This document shows positions 26,092 to 35,181 of a stretch of DNA of 64,000 nucleotides, piece after piece. A program made the translations under genes and the position numbers. The first letter of the stretch is position 1. Each line of letters begins with the position of its first letter. Location: positions 620,001 to 684,000 of the forward strand of contig CAWKLQ010000004.1 of assembly GCA_963850525.1 (NCBI GenBank), written 5' to 3'. This DNA comes from JAEMQF01 sp963850525 (GTDB taxonomy: Bacteria; Pseudomonadota; Gammaproteobacteria; Burkholderiales; Burkholderiaceae_C). Below the pieces are notes generated by a model, which ran no database searches, had not been told where the DNA came from, and saw nothing but the letters and a program-made list of their open reading frames with translations.

Positions 26092-26610
26092 ATGATTCCG
26101 ACGCTGACCACCGCCCGTCTGCGCCTGCGGGCGTTTCGCGAGGCCGACTTCGACACTTACGCGGCGATCTGCGCCGACGCCGAAGTGATGCAGTTCATCG
26201 GCACCGGCGGGCCAGTCGCCGCCGAGAACGCGTGGCGCCAGATGGCGATCTTTCTTGGCGCGTGGGCGCTGCGTGGCCACGGCATGTGGGCGCTCGCGGA
26301 GCGCACGAGCGGCAAGCTGATCGGCCGCGTCGGGTTTCTGGACCCGCCCGGCTGGCCAGGCTGCGAACTCGGCTGGCTGCTCGCGCGCCCGGCGTGGGGC
26401 CAGGGCTACGCCTTGGAGGGCGCCCGCGCCGCCAGAGACTACGGGCGTGACGCGCTGGGTCTCACCGAACTCATCAGCCTGATCCGCCCCGACAACGTTC
26501 GCTCGATCGCGCTCGCGCAGCGACTCGGCGCCGAGACCAGCGAGACGATCGACTTCCTGGGGCAGCCCTGCCTGCTCTACCGACACCCCAGCGGAGGCCT
26601 TGCGCGATGA
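26092..26610 (+). CDS. GNAT-family N-acetyltransferase (RimJ/RimL type)
   Basis: The protein has 172 residues from the ATG at 26092. TARLRLRAFREADFDTYA opens the fold, and GRVGFLDPPGWPGCELGWLLARPAWGQGYALEGARAA contains the acetyl-CoA pyrophosphate loop. ELISLIRPDNVRSIALAQRLGAE is the C-terminal conserved segment. Members acetylate N termini or small amines. It overlaps the start of the molybdopterin oxidoreductase by four bases, implying coupling, although no functional link is obvious. Confidence 0.9.
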   Translation: MIPTLTTARLRLRAFREADFDTYAAICADAEVMQFIGTGGPVAAENAWRQMAIFLGAWALRGHGMWALAERTSGKLIGRVGFLDPPGWPGCELGWLLARPAWGQGYALEGARAARDYGRDALGLTELISLIRPDNVRSIALAQRLGAETSETIDFLGQPCLLYRHPSGGLAR

Positions 26611-28709
26611 GCGACGCTCAAACCGTGCGCACGATGTGCCCGATGAACTGCCACCCCACGCTGTGCGGCATGCTCGCGCAAGTGCGCGACGGGCAGTTGA
26701 TTGGCGTGAAGGGCGACCCCGACAACCCCGACAGTCGCGGTTTCCTCTGCATTCGCGGCCAGGCCTCGCGCGAAATCATCAGCAACCCGGCGCGCCTGCT
26801 GCACCCGCTCGTGCGCGACCGCCGCGGCGACCCGCTTCGCCGTGCCACGTGGGACGAAGCGTACGCACGCATCGGCGAATCGATCGAAAACGCGCCGCCG
26901 CAGGCCACCGCGTTCTGGCCGGGTCACGGCATCTTCACGACGAGTTACGGCACGCGTTTCGGCCCGCAGCTGATGGCGCGCTTCGCCAACATCCACGGCA
27001 GCCAGTTCTGGAACCCGACGATGATCTGCTGGGGCCTGGGCGCTTTCGGCCTGGCGCTCACCGGCGTGACCGAGACGAACACGAAGGAGGACATGGGCGA
27101 ACACTCGCAGCTCATCGTGCTGTGGGCGGCGAACCTCGCGAGCCAGCCCAACACGGCGCGCCACTTGCTCGCGGCAAAACGGCGCGGCGCGCACATCGTG
27201 ACGATCGACGTGCGCCAGACCGAAGCCGCCGCCAAGTCGGATGACGTGTTCCTCTTGCGCCCCGGCACCGACACTGCGCTCGCACTCGCCCTGGCGCATG
27301 TGATTTGCGGCGAGCAGCTGCACGACGCCGGGTTCGTCGCGCAGCACTCCTTGGGCTTCGCGGCGCTGGCAGAACACGTGAAGGCGTTTTCGCCCGCCTG
27401 GGCCGAAGGCGTGACCGGCGTCGCGGTCGAACGCATCGTCGGCTTGGCGAGGCGTTATGCGGGAACGAAGCCGGCGATGATCGTGCTCGGCGGCAGCTCG
27501 ATGCACAAGGGCGCGAACGGCTGGCAGGCGAGCCGCGCGATTGCGTGCCTGCCGGGCCTGACCGGCAACCTCGGCATTCCCGGCAGCGGCTTCGGCCCGC
27601 GCCATGGCAGCGCAGCGCATGGCCGCGGCCTGGGCAGCATCGTCGTGCCGGAACGCCGTGCGCCCGGCACGGCCTGGCCGAACCAGATGTCCGACGTGGC
27701 GGCGGCGCTGCGCGAGGGCCGGGTGCGCACGCTGTTCCAGATGGGCTCGAACATGCTGTCGTCGTTCCCCGACGCGCGCGCCGCGGCCGAAGGCCTGGCG
27801 TGTACCGGCCTGATCGTCAGCCACGATCTGTTCTTGAACCACACCGCCGCGCAGTTCGCCGACGTGGTGTTGCCCGGCACCGCGTGGCTCGAAGAACTTG
27901 GCTGCAAGGCGACGCATACGCACCTCTACCTGATGGAGCCTGCACTCGCGCCGCCGGGTGAGACACGGTCGCTCTACCGGGTGCTGACCGAACTCGCACA
28001 GCAACTCGGGCTGGAAGGCTTTCATCCCTGGGCCGACGAGGAGGCGATGGTGAACGCGGTGCTCGACCACCCCTGCACCGGCCGCGCGACAGTGGCGTCA
28101 CTGCGCGCAGCGGGCGGTTTTGCGGCGATGAACGTCTCGCACGTCGCTTACCCGACCTTCGAATTCGACACGCCCAGCCGCAAGCTCGAATTCGTGTCCG
28201 CAAAGGCAGAGCAATTGGGATTGCCGGCGCTGCCGAGCTTCGACGCGCCGTCAGCGTCCGCCGTGAACGAAAGCGTTCTTCACCCGCTGGCGCTGACCCA
28301 GGGCCGCACGCTGACGCATTTCCACGGCTTCTACAACAACGGGCGCGAACTGCCGACGCTGGCACGGCGCGAGACCGAGCCTGCCTTGTGGATCGCGCCG
28401 ACCGATGCGCAGGCGCGCGGCGTGCGGGAGGGTGCGCCGATCCGGATCTTCAATCAGCGCGGCGAATTGCGCGCCCGCGCCCACGTGACGCAGCGCATCC
28501 CCGCAGGCACGGTGTGGATGCGCGACGGCTGGCCAGGGCTGAACAGCTTGACCGCCGCAGCGCCTGTCTTGCCCGACGCCGCCGTCGATGCCTTTGCATT
28601 CGCTGCCGGGCAGGCAACGTTCGAGGCGAAGGTAGAGGTCGCCACGTTGGCGCCCGCCGGCCCCTTCATCGCCTCGACCTCTTCGCAACCATTTGGAGTG
28701 GAGCAATGA
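26607..28709 (+). CDS. Molybdopterin oxidoreductase (DMSO-reductase family) with 4Fe-4S site
   Basis: The 700-residue enzyme has an N-terminal iron-sulfur motif, C11-x3-C15-x4-C20-x27-C48, in CPMNCHPTLC and FLCIRG. Molybdopterin-binding segments follow, including WAANLASQPNTARHLLAAKR and LGGSSMHKGANGWQASRAIA. The C-terminal dinucleotide-binding domain is near 570-690 (HFHGFYNNGRELPTL). C141 (NPTMICWG) is in the place of the metal-ligand residue, from comparison with related Cys-ligated enzymes. There is no Tat signal, so it is cytoplasmic. No electron-transfer subunit lies beside it. The substrate is unknown. Confidence 0.88.
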   Translation: MSDAQTVRTMCPMNCHPTLCGMLAQVRDGQLIGVKGDPDNPDSRGFLCIRGQASREIISNPARLLHPLVRDRRGDPLRRATWDEAYARIGESIENAPPQATAFWPGHGIFTTSYGTRFGPQLMARFANIHGSQFWNPTMICWGLGAFGLALTGVTETNTKEDMGEHSQLIVLWAANLASQPNTARHLLAAKRRGAHIVTIDVRQTEAAAKSDDVFLLRPGTDTALALALAHVICGEQLHDAGFVAQHSLGFAALAEHVKAFSPAWAEGVTGVAVERIVGLARRYAGTKPAMIVLGGSSMHKGANGWQASRAIACLPGLTGNLGIPGSGFGPRHGSAAHGRGLGSIVVPERRAPGTAWPNQMSDVAAALREGRVRTLFQMGSNMLSSFPDARAAAEGLACTGLIVSHDLFLNHTAAQFADVVLPGTAWLEELGCKATHTHLYLMEPALAPPGETRSLYRVLTELAQQLGLEGFHPWADEEAMVNAVLDHPCTGRATVASLRAAGGFAAMNVSHVAYPTFEFDTPSRKLEFVSAKAEQLGLPALPSFDAPSASAVNESVLHPLALTQGRTLTHFHGFYNNGRELPTLARRETEPALWIAPTDAQARGVREGAPIRIFNQRGELRARAHVTQRIPAGTVWMRDGWPGLNSLTAAAPVLPDAAVDAFAFAAGQATFEAKVEVATLAPAGPFIASTSSQPFGVEQ

Positions 28710-28883
28710 GGCATCCCTGTGTCAACCTCCCTCGCCAGGGGCGAGCTTGGGGGTGCGGCCGTGATTTGCTACCGACCCGCAATTTGCGCTCGGATGCAGA
28801 ATTGTTCATCGAGCTTCGGATTCGCACGCCGCGCAGCGCCGGCAGGGTGGGCGACTCGAATCACTCTCCCCACCGGTTTGCCC

Positions 28884-30854
28884 ATGCTGAGTGCACTTCA
28901 ATCATCAAGGTCGCCGCGCTTGCCGCGCATCGCCCACGCGCCGCGGCTGAAGTCGCTGGACGACTGGGCGGCACTCGCAGCGCGCCCTGAGCAACGCACG
29001 ACAGCGCGCTGCGAAGCGGTCAAAGTCGTCGTCGACCTGTTCGACGCGTCGCGCACCTACTTCTTCGACTCGAAACGCTGGAACACCCACTATCGTTTCA
29101 TCCAGAGATTCATCGACCCGCGGGTGGATCACGACCTGCTATTGAAACGCGAGTACACGAGCGACAGCCGGCGCTTCCTGTTGGCCACGGTTTTGCACTA
29201 TCTGGATGGTGAACACTGGACGCTCGAACTGACGAGCGGCGACACGCTGAGCGCCGAGCGAATCGCCGGGTTGTTTGAGCACATCTCGCGCCGCATCGAT
29301 TTCCCGTGCCCGTTGTGGTTCCGGCCGGTGTCGCCCTGCCAAATTGCACAGGCAACCATGCTGGGGGGCCGAATCCCGGTGTTGTCGCGCGACGCCATCA
29401 ACGCCGACGTGGTGTATCAACCCGTCGTGCTCGGGGTTGCCTACGGCCGGTTGCGGCGCGTGCGCGGCAGGCTCGACATGGCGAGCTTGCATCCTTACGA
29501 CATCGTCGTGACCGACGAGGTGCCGATCGAGATCCCGCCGATCGCCGCGCTGATCACGAGCCAACTGCAGGCGCCGCTGATGCACGTGGCTGTGTTGAGC
29601 CGGAATCGGAACACCCCCGACATGGCGTGTCGCGGCGCGATCGACTCGACCGTGTTCACGGCGTTGGAGGGCCAGCTCGTCAAGCTCAACGTCGCTGCCC
29701 AGGACTTCACGATCGAACCGGCCGACCCGGTGCACGCCGAGGCCGCCTGGGCCGGCATGCGCCCGAGCGCCGTGTTGACGCCACACCTCGACCGCACGGT
29801 GCACGAGATTCACTCGGTCAACGCCTTGCCGGACGCGGCAGCAACCTGCGTCGGCGCGAAGGCAGCCCAAATCGGCGTGCTCGGTGCGATCGACGGCATC
29901 GTCACGCCCGGCGGATTCGCACTGCCGTTCGCGGCGTATTGTGCGCACCTCGAAGCGGCGGGGCTCGTGATGCGCATCGACGCGATGTTGCGCGACCCGT
30001 CGTTCCGAGCCGACGCCCGGGTTCGCGCCGATCGCCTGGCCGAGCTGCGCGCGGCGATCCAATTGCATCCGGTCGAGGCGACTCTTCTGGCACGCCTGGA
30101 ACAGGCCATGCGCGCTGCCGGCATCGACAAGCCTTGGCTGTTTCGCAGCAGCAGCAACGCCGAGGACTTGCCGGGTTTCAGCGGCGCGGGCCTGTACGAA
30201 AGCATGCCGGTGCCGGCAGACCCATCGCCGCGGCAGATCGCCGAAGCGTTGCGCTCCGTCTGGGCCAGCGTGTGGCTGCAGCGCGCCTTCGAGGAGCGCG
30301 AGTGGTACCGCATCGACCATCGCAACGTCGCGATGGCCGTATTGGCACAGCCCTATCTCGACACGGCGCTCGCCAGCGGCGTGGCGATCACGGGCAACCC
30401 GTTTCAGCGCGAGGCGGCGGGGGCCTTCATCAATGTGCAGGCGCGAGGCCATAGCGTCACCGGTGCGGTGGGCAACGAGCTGCCCGAGCAGATTCTCGTC
30501 ACCACCTGGTCGGGCGACTATGAATTCGAGTTGCTCAGCCGCAGTTCATTGACCCAGGGCGCGAACATCCTGGGCGAGGACGATCTGCGACGCCTGTGCT
30601 CGCAACTGGCGCGCATCCACGACACGATGCTGCCGCGGGCTCGCGGCGGCGCGAACGCGATGGACGTGGAGTTCATCCTGACCACGGCGCGCGAATTCGT
30701 GATCGTGCAGGCCCGGCCCTACACCATCGTGCACGGCGTTGACGACAGCGCGGACAATTCCCATGAGGGTCGCTGGGATGCATTCATGCGCACGGCGCGT
30801 CGCGTCGCTTTCCGTTTTTTGCCGAACCGGCTGGCGTACCGCCCGGCAGGTTGA
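28884..30854 (+). CDS. PEP-synthase-like protein: phosphohistidine domain followed by PEP/pyruvate-binding ATP-grasp domain
   Basis: The protein has about 656 residues from the ATG at 28884; the frame is open from 28719 and the start is uncertain. Residues about 205-255 hold a swivelling phosphohistidine-type segment (TSQLQAPLMHVAVLSRNRNT, with H234 as candidate). The PPDK N-terminal-type ATP-grasp domain then follows, with GAKAAQIGVLG, FRSSSNAEDLPGFSGAGLYE and a C-terminal MDVEFILTTAREFVIVQARP. In canonical PEP synthase the order is ATP-grasp first and histidine domain after it, and a PEP-binding barrel ends the protein. Here the order is reversed and no barrel is present. The role is unknown. 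Confidence 0.8.
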   Translation: MLSALQSSRSPRLPRIAHAPRLKSLDDWAALAARPEQRTTARCEAVKVVVDLFDASRTYFFDSKRWNTHYRFIQRFIDPRVDHDLLLKREYTSDSRRFLLATVLHYLDGEHWTLELTSGDTLSAERIAGLFEHISRRIDFPCPLWFRPVSPCQIAQATMLGGRIPVLSRDAINADVVYQPVVLGVAYGRLRRVRGRLDMASLHPYDIVVTDEVPIEIPPIAALITSQLQAPLMHVAVLSRNRNTPDMACRGAIDSTVFTALEGQLVKLNVAAQDFTIEPADPVHAEAAWAGMRPSAVLTPHLDRTVHEIHSVNALPDAAATCVGAKAAQIGVLGAIDGIVTPGGFALPFAAYCAHLEAAGLVMRIDAMLRDPSFRADARVRADRLAELRAAIQLHPVEATLLARLEQAMRAAGIDKPWLFRSSSNAEDLPGFSGAGLYESMPVPADPSPRQIAEALRSVWASVWLQRAFEEREWYRIDHRNVAMAVLAQPYLDTALASGVAITGNPFQREAAGAFINVQARGHSVTGAVGNELPEQILVTTWSGDYEFELLSRSSLTQGANILGEDDLRRLCSQLARIHDTMLPRARGGANAMDVEFILTTAREFVIVQARPYTIVHGVDDSADNSHEGRWDAFMRTARRVAFRFLPNRLAYRPAG

Positions 30855-30943
30855 ATGCCAACCCGCGAGGGGATCGCCGGCTTCGACCCGGCGGGCGTGG
30901 CGGGCATGGGGGTAACTGAGGGCGTCGCGGGTCGCTCGCCCCT

Positions 30944-31621
30944 TCATACCCAGATCTGCAACACGTAGTCGAACGGCGCCTGACCGTTGAACAGGTCGAC
31001 GCGCTGGAGCTTGATTCGCAACGAACCGTCGGCACAGCGCACGAGCGTGTGCTGGTAGCGCCCGCCGAAGTGGCGCACGTTGTCGCGGCGCAGCTCCATC
31101 ATGTGAAAGCGCGAGCGCACGCAGATTTCGCTGTCGGTCACCGACTCGAGCGCGACGTGGCTGACCAGGTGGTTCGTTTCCCACATCGGCGCTTGCGACC
31201 AGGCGTTGGGGTGGCTGACGCGGCCCTTGCGGATTTCCATCATCAGCTTGTCTTCGGCAAAGATCGACGGCGAGCTTTCCCATTCGGTCTGCTGCGGCGT
31301 CACCGGCATCCAGTACACGCCTTGGGCGTCGAACAAGTCGATGAAGGCCTGCCAGTGTTTGCCGTCGAGCAGCTCGGCCTGCAGATAGAGGAACTGCTCG
31401 ACCTGGCGCTGCAGGTCGCCGCTCGCCGCGAGCAGCCCCGCTTGCGGCAAGTTGCCCGCCGCATGCGAGGTGCCGGCCTGCGGCGCGCGCGGTGAATGGT
31501 CGGGCTCGATGGCCTGGGCACCGGTGCGCTGCGCAGATTGATTGGCCTCGATCACGACGTCCTGCGCGAGCAGGTGTTCGAAGTCGGGGCCGGCGCTGGG
31601 GATGATGTTGGGTTTGTTCAT
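30944..31621 (-). CDS. Ring-hydroxylating dioxygenase, small (beta) subunit
   Basis: The 225-residue protein has the cone-like beta-subunit fold signatures: QVEQFLYLQAELLDGKHWQAF, FDAQGVYWMPV and SVTDSEICVRSRFHM. A roughly 60-residue N-terminal extension (Pro/Ala/Gln-rich) precedes the conserved part and is longer than usual. Beta subunits stabilise the alpha3beta3 oxygenase. It follows the alpha-subunit gene on the same strand after a 61-base gap that contains a short GTCATCCCCGG repeat. Confidence 0.9.
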   Translation of the reverse strand: MNKPNIIPSAGPDFEHLLAQDVVIEANQSAQRTGAQAIEPDHSPRAPQAGTSHAAGNLPQAGLLAASGDLQRQVEQFLYLQAELLDGKHWQAFIDLFDAQGVYWMPVTPQQTEWESSPSIFAEDKLMMEIRKGRVSHPNAWSQAPMWETNHLVSHVALESVTDSEICVRSRFHMMELRRDNVRHFGGRYQHTLVRCADGSLRIKLQRVDLFNGQAPFDYVLQIWV

Positions 31622-31650
31622 GGGGCGACTTTCTTCAGAACACTCGCGAT

Positions 31651-31677
31651 GTCATCCCCGGCTTTCACCGGGATGAT
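31651..31677. repeat. Short GTCATCCCG-type hairpin between Rieske alpha and beta genes
   Basis: A single hairpin, GTCATCCCCGGCTTTCACCG then GGGATGAT, related to the longer dispersed repeats of this window. It may act as a transcription attenuator between the two subunit genes. Confidence 0.6.
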
Positions 31678-31682
31678 GGGCC

Positions 31683-32984
31683 TCATGCGGCCAGGTACTT
31701 TTTCCAGGCACTGAACTGGTTGCGCATCACCGCTTCCGACGTGCCGTGGTTCGAATACGTGACGCCGTTCTCAACCCGGTCGTCGCCGAAGTAGCGGTGA
31801 AAACTCACCCAGTCGCCGCCGTTGGACATCAAGCCCCATTGGCCTTTCGTCCAGTTCTCCAGGTCGTCGGCGTTGATCATCGTCGCCGGCGAATTCACGA
31901 GGTTGTAGTACCACAGGCTCCTGCGATAGATCGCCTCGGGTGCGCCCTTCAGGCGGAAGTGCCAGATCTCCGACAGCGTCTTGTCCGCCGAAATCGGCCG
32001 CAGACAGCGCAACTGTTGCAGCGGCGACTGCACCGACAAGTAGGGATAGACGAGCACATGGTGAATGCTGCGCGACAGGTACTCCTCCATCTTCTCCTTG
32101 CCGTAGGCCTTCTCCAGCAGCGCCTCGTACTCCAGCGTGTCCGGGTCCTTCGGGCGCAGGCCCATGTAGGCTTTCAGGATGCCGTGGCCGCGCGGGAAGT
32201 TGATCGTCTGCACGCTGTCCCACAGCTCGAAGCTCGACGCGAAAGTGGAGAGGTAGTGGTAGTAGAGCGGCGCGGCGCCCGTCTCGGCCTTGATGCGCTT
32301 TTCCACGCGCCCCGCGGAAATGCCCGTGGACTGGTGCGTCACCGAGGGGTGCAGCGCGTCGAGCTGGTTCTCCATGAAAAACTTCCAGTTCGACTGCTGG
32401 ATCACGCGGTGGCAGACGGGAACGACTTCGACTTCGCCCACAGGCGAGCGGTCGCACATGTCGTCAAAGGCGATCTTCGCTTCGCCGAGGAATTCGCTCA
32501 AGCCCGGGCCTTCGTCGACGAGACTCGCGAAGACAAAGCCGCGATAGCTTTCGACGCGCGCCGCGCGCTTCATGCCGCAGTCCGGGTTGTCGCGCGTCAT
32601 TCGCGTGCCTTCGTAACCCTTGGCCAGCGGAATTGCGCGCACGCTGCCGTCGAGGTGAAAACTCCAGGCGTGGTACGAGCAGACGAACGCAGCGCCGGTA
32701 TTGCCGCGCTGGTTGCCCACCAATTGCACGCCGCGGTGCGGGCAGCGGTTGTAGAGCACTTGCACGCCGCCCGGTTCTTTCCCATTCGCCTGGCGCACCA
32801 TGATCATCGGCTGGCGGCCGATGGTGAGCGCATGGTAATCGCCGGGGGCTTTGACTTGCGACTCGTGGCCGCAATAAACCCAGGTGCGTTCCCAGATGCG
32901 CTCCATCTCCAGATCGAAGATTTCCGGGTCCGTGTAGACGCGTTTGTGGACGCGGTCGGGTTCGACCAACTGCTGCAATTCCAT
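31683..32984 (-). CDS. Rieske ring-hydroxylating oxygenase, large (alpha) subunit
   Basis: The protein has 433 residues from the ATG at 32984; the longer frame to 33056 includes non-conserved residues. Rieske ligands are C81-x-H83 and C102-x2-H105. The mononuclear iron site is ENQLDALHPSVTH, with D209, H212 and H217. Together with the beta subunit it forms a heterohexameric dioxygenase or hydroxylase acting on an aromatic substrate. Neither ferredoxin nor reductase genes are adjacent. The upstream gene is a methyltransferase on the same strand. Confidence 0.93.
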   Translation of the reverse strand: MELQQLVEPDRVHKRVYTDPEIFDLEMERIWERTWVYCGHESQVKAPGDYHALTIGRQPMIMVRQANGKEPGGVQVLYNRCPHRGVQLVGNQRGNTGAAFVCSYHAWSFHLDGSVRAIPLAKGYEGTRMTRDNPDCGMKRAARVESYRGFVFASLVDEGPGLSEFLGEAKIAFDDMCDRSPVGEVEVVPVCHRVIQQSNWKFFMENQLDALHPSVTHQSTGISAGRVEKRIKAETGAAPLYYHYLSTFASSFELWDSVQTINFPRGHGILKAYMGLRPKDPDTLEYEALLEKAYGKEKMEEYLSRSIHHVLVYPYLSVQSPLQQLRCLRPISADKTLSEIWHFRLKGAPEAIYRRSLWYYNLVNSPATMINADDLENWTKGQWGLMSNGGDWVSFHRYFGDDRVENGVTYSNHGTSEAVMRNQFSAWKKYLAA

Positions 32985-33052
32985 AGTTCTCACTCCACTG
33001 CGCGATGCGTCATCAGGCAATCCCAGCCCGCGGCGAGGGGGTCGGACGCGAA

Positions 33053-33667
33053 TCAAACCCCAGCACCGGATTCTGCCTCGCGCCGCCAGGTGACGCAGGC
33101 GTTGTTTGACGGCATGGCGCGATCGTCGAGCAAGGTCAGCCCCGCGGCGCGAGCGAGACGGTCCACCGCATCAAACTCGCGAATGCCGCGCTTCGGGTCG
33201 GCACTCCTCAGATCGGCGTCGAAGCGGGCGTTGCTGTCGCTCGTGAAACGGCCGCCTCGGTTGAACGGGCCGTAGACGGTGAGCAGCGCGCCGTCGCTCA
33301 GCACTTGCGGCAGCATCGCGAACATGCGTTGCACGTCGCTCCAGCCCATGATGTGCAGCGTGTTGGCGCTGAAGACCGCGTCGAAGCGTGCCGGCGGCCA
33401 AGCGCCGTTCACGTCGAGTTCGATGGGCGCCGGTGTGTTGGGCAATGCCGCCTCGCTGAGCCACTGGCGAATTCCCGGCAGGTGCTCCGCGCGGTCCGAG
33501 CATTGCCACACGAGGTGCGGCAGCGCTGCCGCGAAATGCACGGCGTGCTGGCCCGTGCCGCTGCCGACCTCGAGCACGCACTTGACGCCGCCAAAGTGCT
33601 CGCGCAGCACCGCGAGAATCGGCTCGCGGTTGCGCTCGCTCGCTGCGGAAAACGGCTTCTCTTGCAT
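33053..33667 (-). CDS. DUF938-family SAM-dependent methyltransferase
   Basis: This 204-residue protein has the SAM motif LEVGSGTGQHAVHFA (about 32-46), followed by LVWQCSDRAEHLPGI and FSANTLHIMGWSDVQRMF. The pattern is that of the DUF938 methyltransferase family, whose substrate is not established. Its start codon overlaps the stop of the serine hydrolase gene by one base, and it ends 68 bases before the Rieske alpha start. Confidence 0.9.
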   Translation of the reverse strand: MQEKPFSAASERNREPILAVLREHFGGVKCVLEVGSGTGQHAVHFAAALPHLVWQCSDRAEHLPGIRQWLSEAALPNTPAPIELDVNGAWPPARFDAVFSANTLHIMGWSDVQRMFAMLPQVLSDGALLTVYGPFNRGGRFTSDSNARFDADLRSADPKRGIREFDAVDRLARAAGLTLLDDRAMPSNNACVTWRREAESGAGV

Positions 33668-34818
33668 CAGGCGCCGCGCAGGGCGCGGGTTGCCGCGTCG
33701 AAGAAGGCGTAGCTCTCGAGCCGGCTCGCCACATGCACCGGCTCGGGCCAGGCGCTGTGCAGCACGATCACGAGTTGTTCGTCCACGTCAATGTAGATCT
33801 GCTGGCCGAAGATGCCCAAGGCGCCGAACACGCGGCGCCCGGCGGGAACCGGAAACGTCCACCACTGGTAGCCGTAACCGAGCGGCTCGAAGCCCGCGAG
33901 CTTGCCCGGCGCGTGGATCGACGTGGGCACGACGGCAGTCGATTCGGCAATCCAACCTTCGGGCAGCACGCGCACGCCGCCCACCACGCCGTCGGCAAGC
34001 ACGAAGGCGCCGAAGCGCGCGTAGTCGCGCAATGTCGCGCTCAGGCCGGTGCCGGCGAACTCCTGGCCGCCTTCCGATTCGAGCTGCCAATACGCGTCGG
34101 ATTCCATGCCGCAGGGGCGCCAGATCTTTTCCGACAGGTAGTTGCTGAGCGGGCGACGAATCGCCCCGGCGAGCATGGCCCCGAGCAAAAACGTCTCCGC
34201 AGTGTTGTAGTTGAAGCGGGTGCCGGGCTCTGCGGCGCGCGGCAGCGTGCGCAGGTAGTCGATCGCGGCGCCGGGCTGCTCGCGCTGTTGCAGCGCGAGC
34301 AGCTGGCGCCGGTCCGATTGAGGGTCGAGGTAGGTCTCGACCCAGCGCACACCCGAACTCATTTGCAGCACGTGGCGCATCGACACGCCCTCGTACGCCG
34401 AGCCGCGCAATTGCGGCACCATCAACGTCACCGGATCGTCCAGGCTGCCGATCAGGCCGTCGTGCAACGCCGCGCCGACCAGCGTGGACGTGATCGACTT
34501 GGCCATCGAAAACGAGATCCAGCGTGTGTCCGCGCTGTGGCCCAAGGCGTAGCGTTCGAGCACGATCCGGCCGCGCTTGAGAATCAACACGCCGGCGTTG
34601 CGCCCGCGCTGCAGGAAGTCGGCGATGCCCAGCGCCTGGCCCTGCACTTCGCAGGCAAAGTCGACGGCGTCGCCGCGCGGCAGCTCGCTGGTTGTGCCGC
34701 CGCGAGCGATCACGCGCGTCGGGTAGAGGCCGCGCATGTCGGCGAAGGCGCGCACCTGGGCCTGCGGCGGCAGGGTGAACAGATCGGAGTACGTGCCGGA
34801 TCGCGGGTGTTGAAGCAT
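33667..34818 (-). CDS. Serine hydrolase of the beta-lactamase class C / esterase family
   Basis: The protein has 383 residues from the ATG at 34818. The catalytic S104-x2-K107 lies in ISFSMAKSITSTLVG. A FNYNTAETFLLG segment (Y204) corresponds to the Tyr motif, and GYGYQWW and GIFGQQIYID near the C terminus are typical of this family. No signal peptide is evident. Members act as esterases, D-aminopeptidases or 6-aminohexanoate-dimer hydrolases; true beta-lactamase activity is not implied. The open frame continues upstream to 35172, but that part overlaps a gene remnant. Confidence 0.9.
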   Translation of the reverse strand: MLQHPRSGTYSDLFTLPPQAQVRAFADMRGLYPTRVIARGGTTSELPRGDAVDFACEVQGQALGIADFLQRGRNAGVLILKRGRIVLERYALGHSADTRWISFSMAKSITSTLVGAALHDGLIGSLDDPVTLMVPQLRGSAYEGVSMRHVLQMSSGVRWVETYLDPQSDRRQLLALQQREQPGAAIDYLRTLPRAAEPGTRFNYNTAETFLLGAMLAGAIRRPLSNYLSEKIWRPCGMESDAYWQLESEGGQEFAGTGLSATLRDYARFGAFVLADGVVGGVRVLPEGWIAESTAVVPTSIHAPGKLAGFEPLGYGYQWWTFPVPAGRRVFGALGIFGQQIYIDVDEQLVIVLHSAWPEPVHVASRLESYAFFDAATRALRGA

Positions 34819-34913
34819 GGCTTCAGTGTAGCCAGCGAACCTCGTGCCAAAGGCGGTGTGCCAAAGGCGGCACGCCGCGCACGGCGGCGGGCCGGCCGCG
34901 GCTGGCGCCGCGC

Positions 34914-35108
34914 TCACCCGCCGGCGAAGGGTCGCTGGTCCGCTGCCGCCTGGCGCCGTGCGATCCAGGCGTCGATGACGCTGTCCATCACGCTGAAGGG
35001 CAATGCGCCATGGCGCAGCATCTCGTGGTGAAACTGCGCGAGGTCGAACTCGGCGCCGAGCGCGGCAGCGGCCTTGTCGTGCAACTCCAGAAGTTTGCGC
35101 AAGCCCAG
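34914..35108 (-). pseudogene. C-terminal remnant of a DUF885-family protein
   Basis: The minus-strand frame encodes about 64 residues. LLELHDKAAAALG, FDLAQFHHEMLRHGALP and VIDAWIARR match, from memory, the extreme C terminus of DUF885 (M32-like, dipeptidase-related) proteins. Full-length members have about 550-600 residues, and nothing upstream in this frame resembles the rest. The 34819-35181 gap has no other gene. Confidence 0.6.
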
Positions 35109-35181
35109 CGGCGCGGCAGAAGCGTTTCCAGACGTGGCGCATCGCCGTCGGGTGCAGCAGAACGTCAAACAAGGAAAGGCG

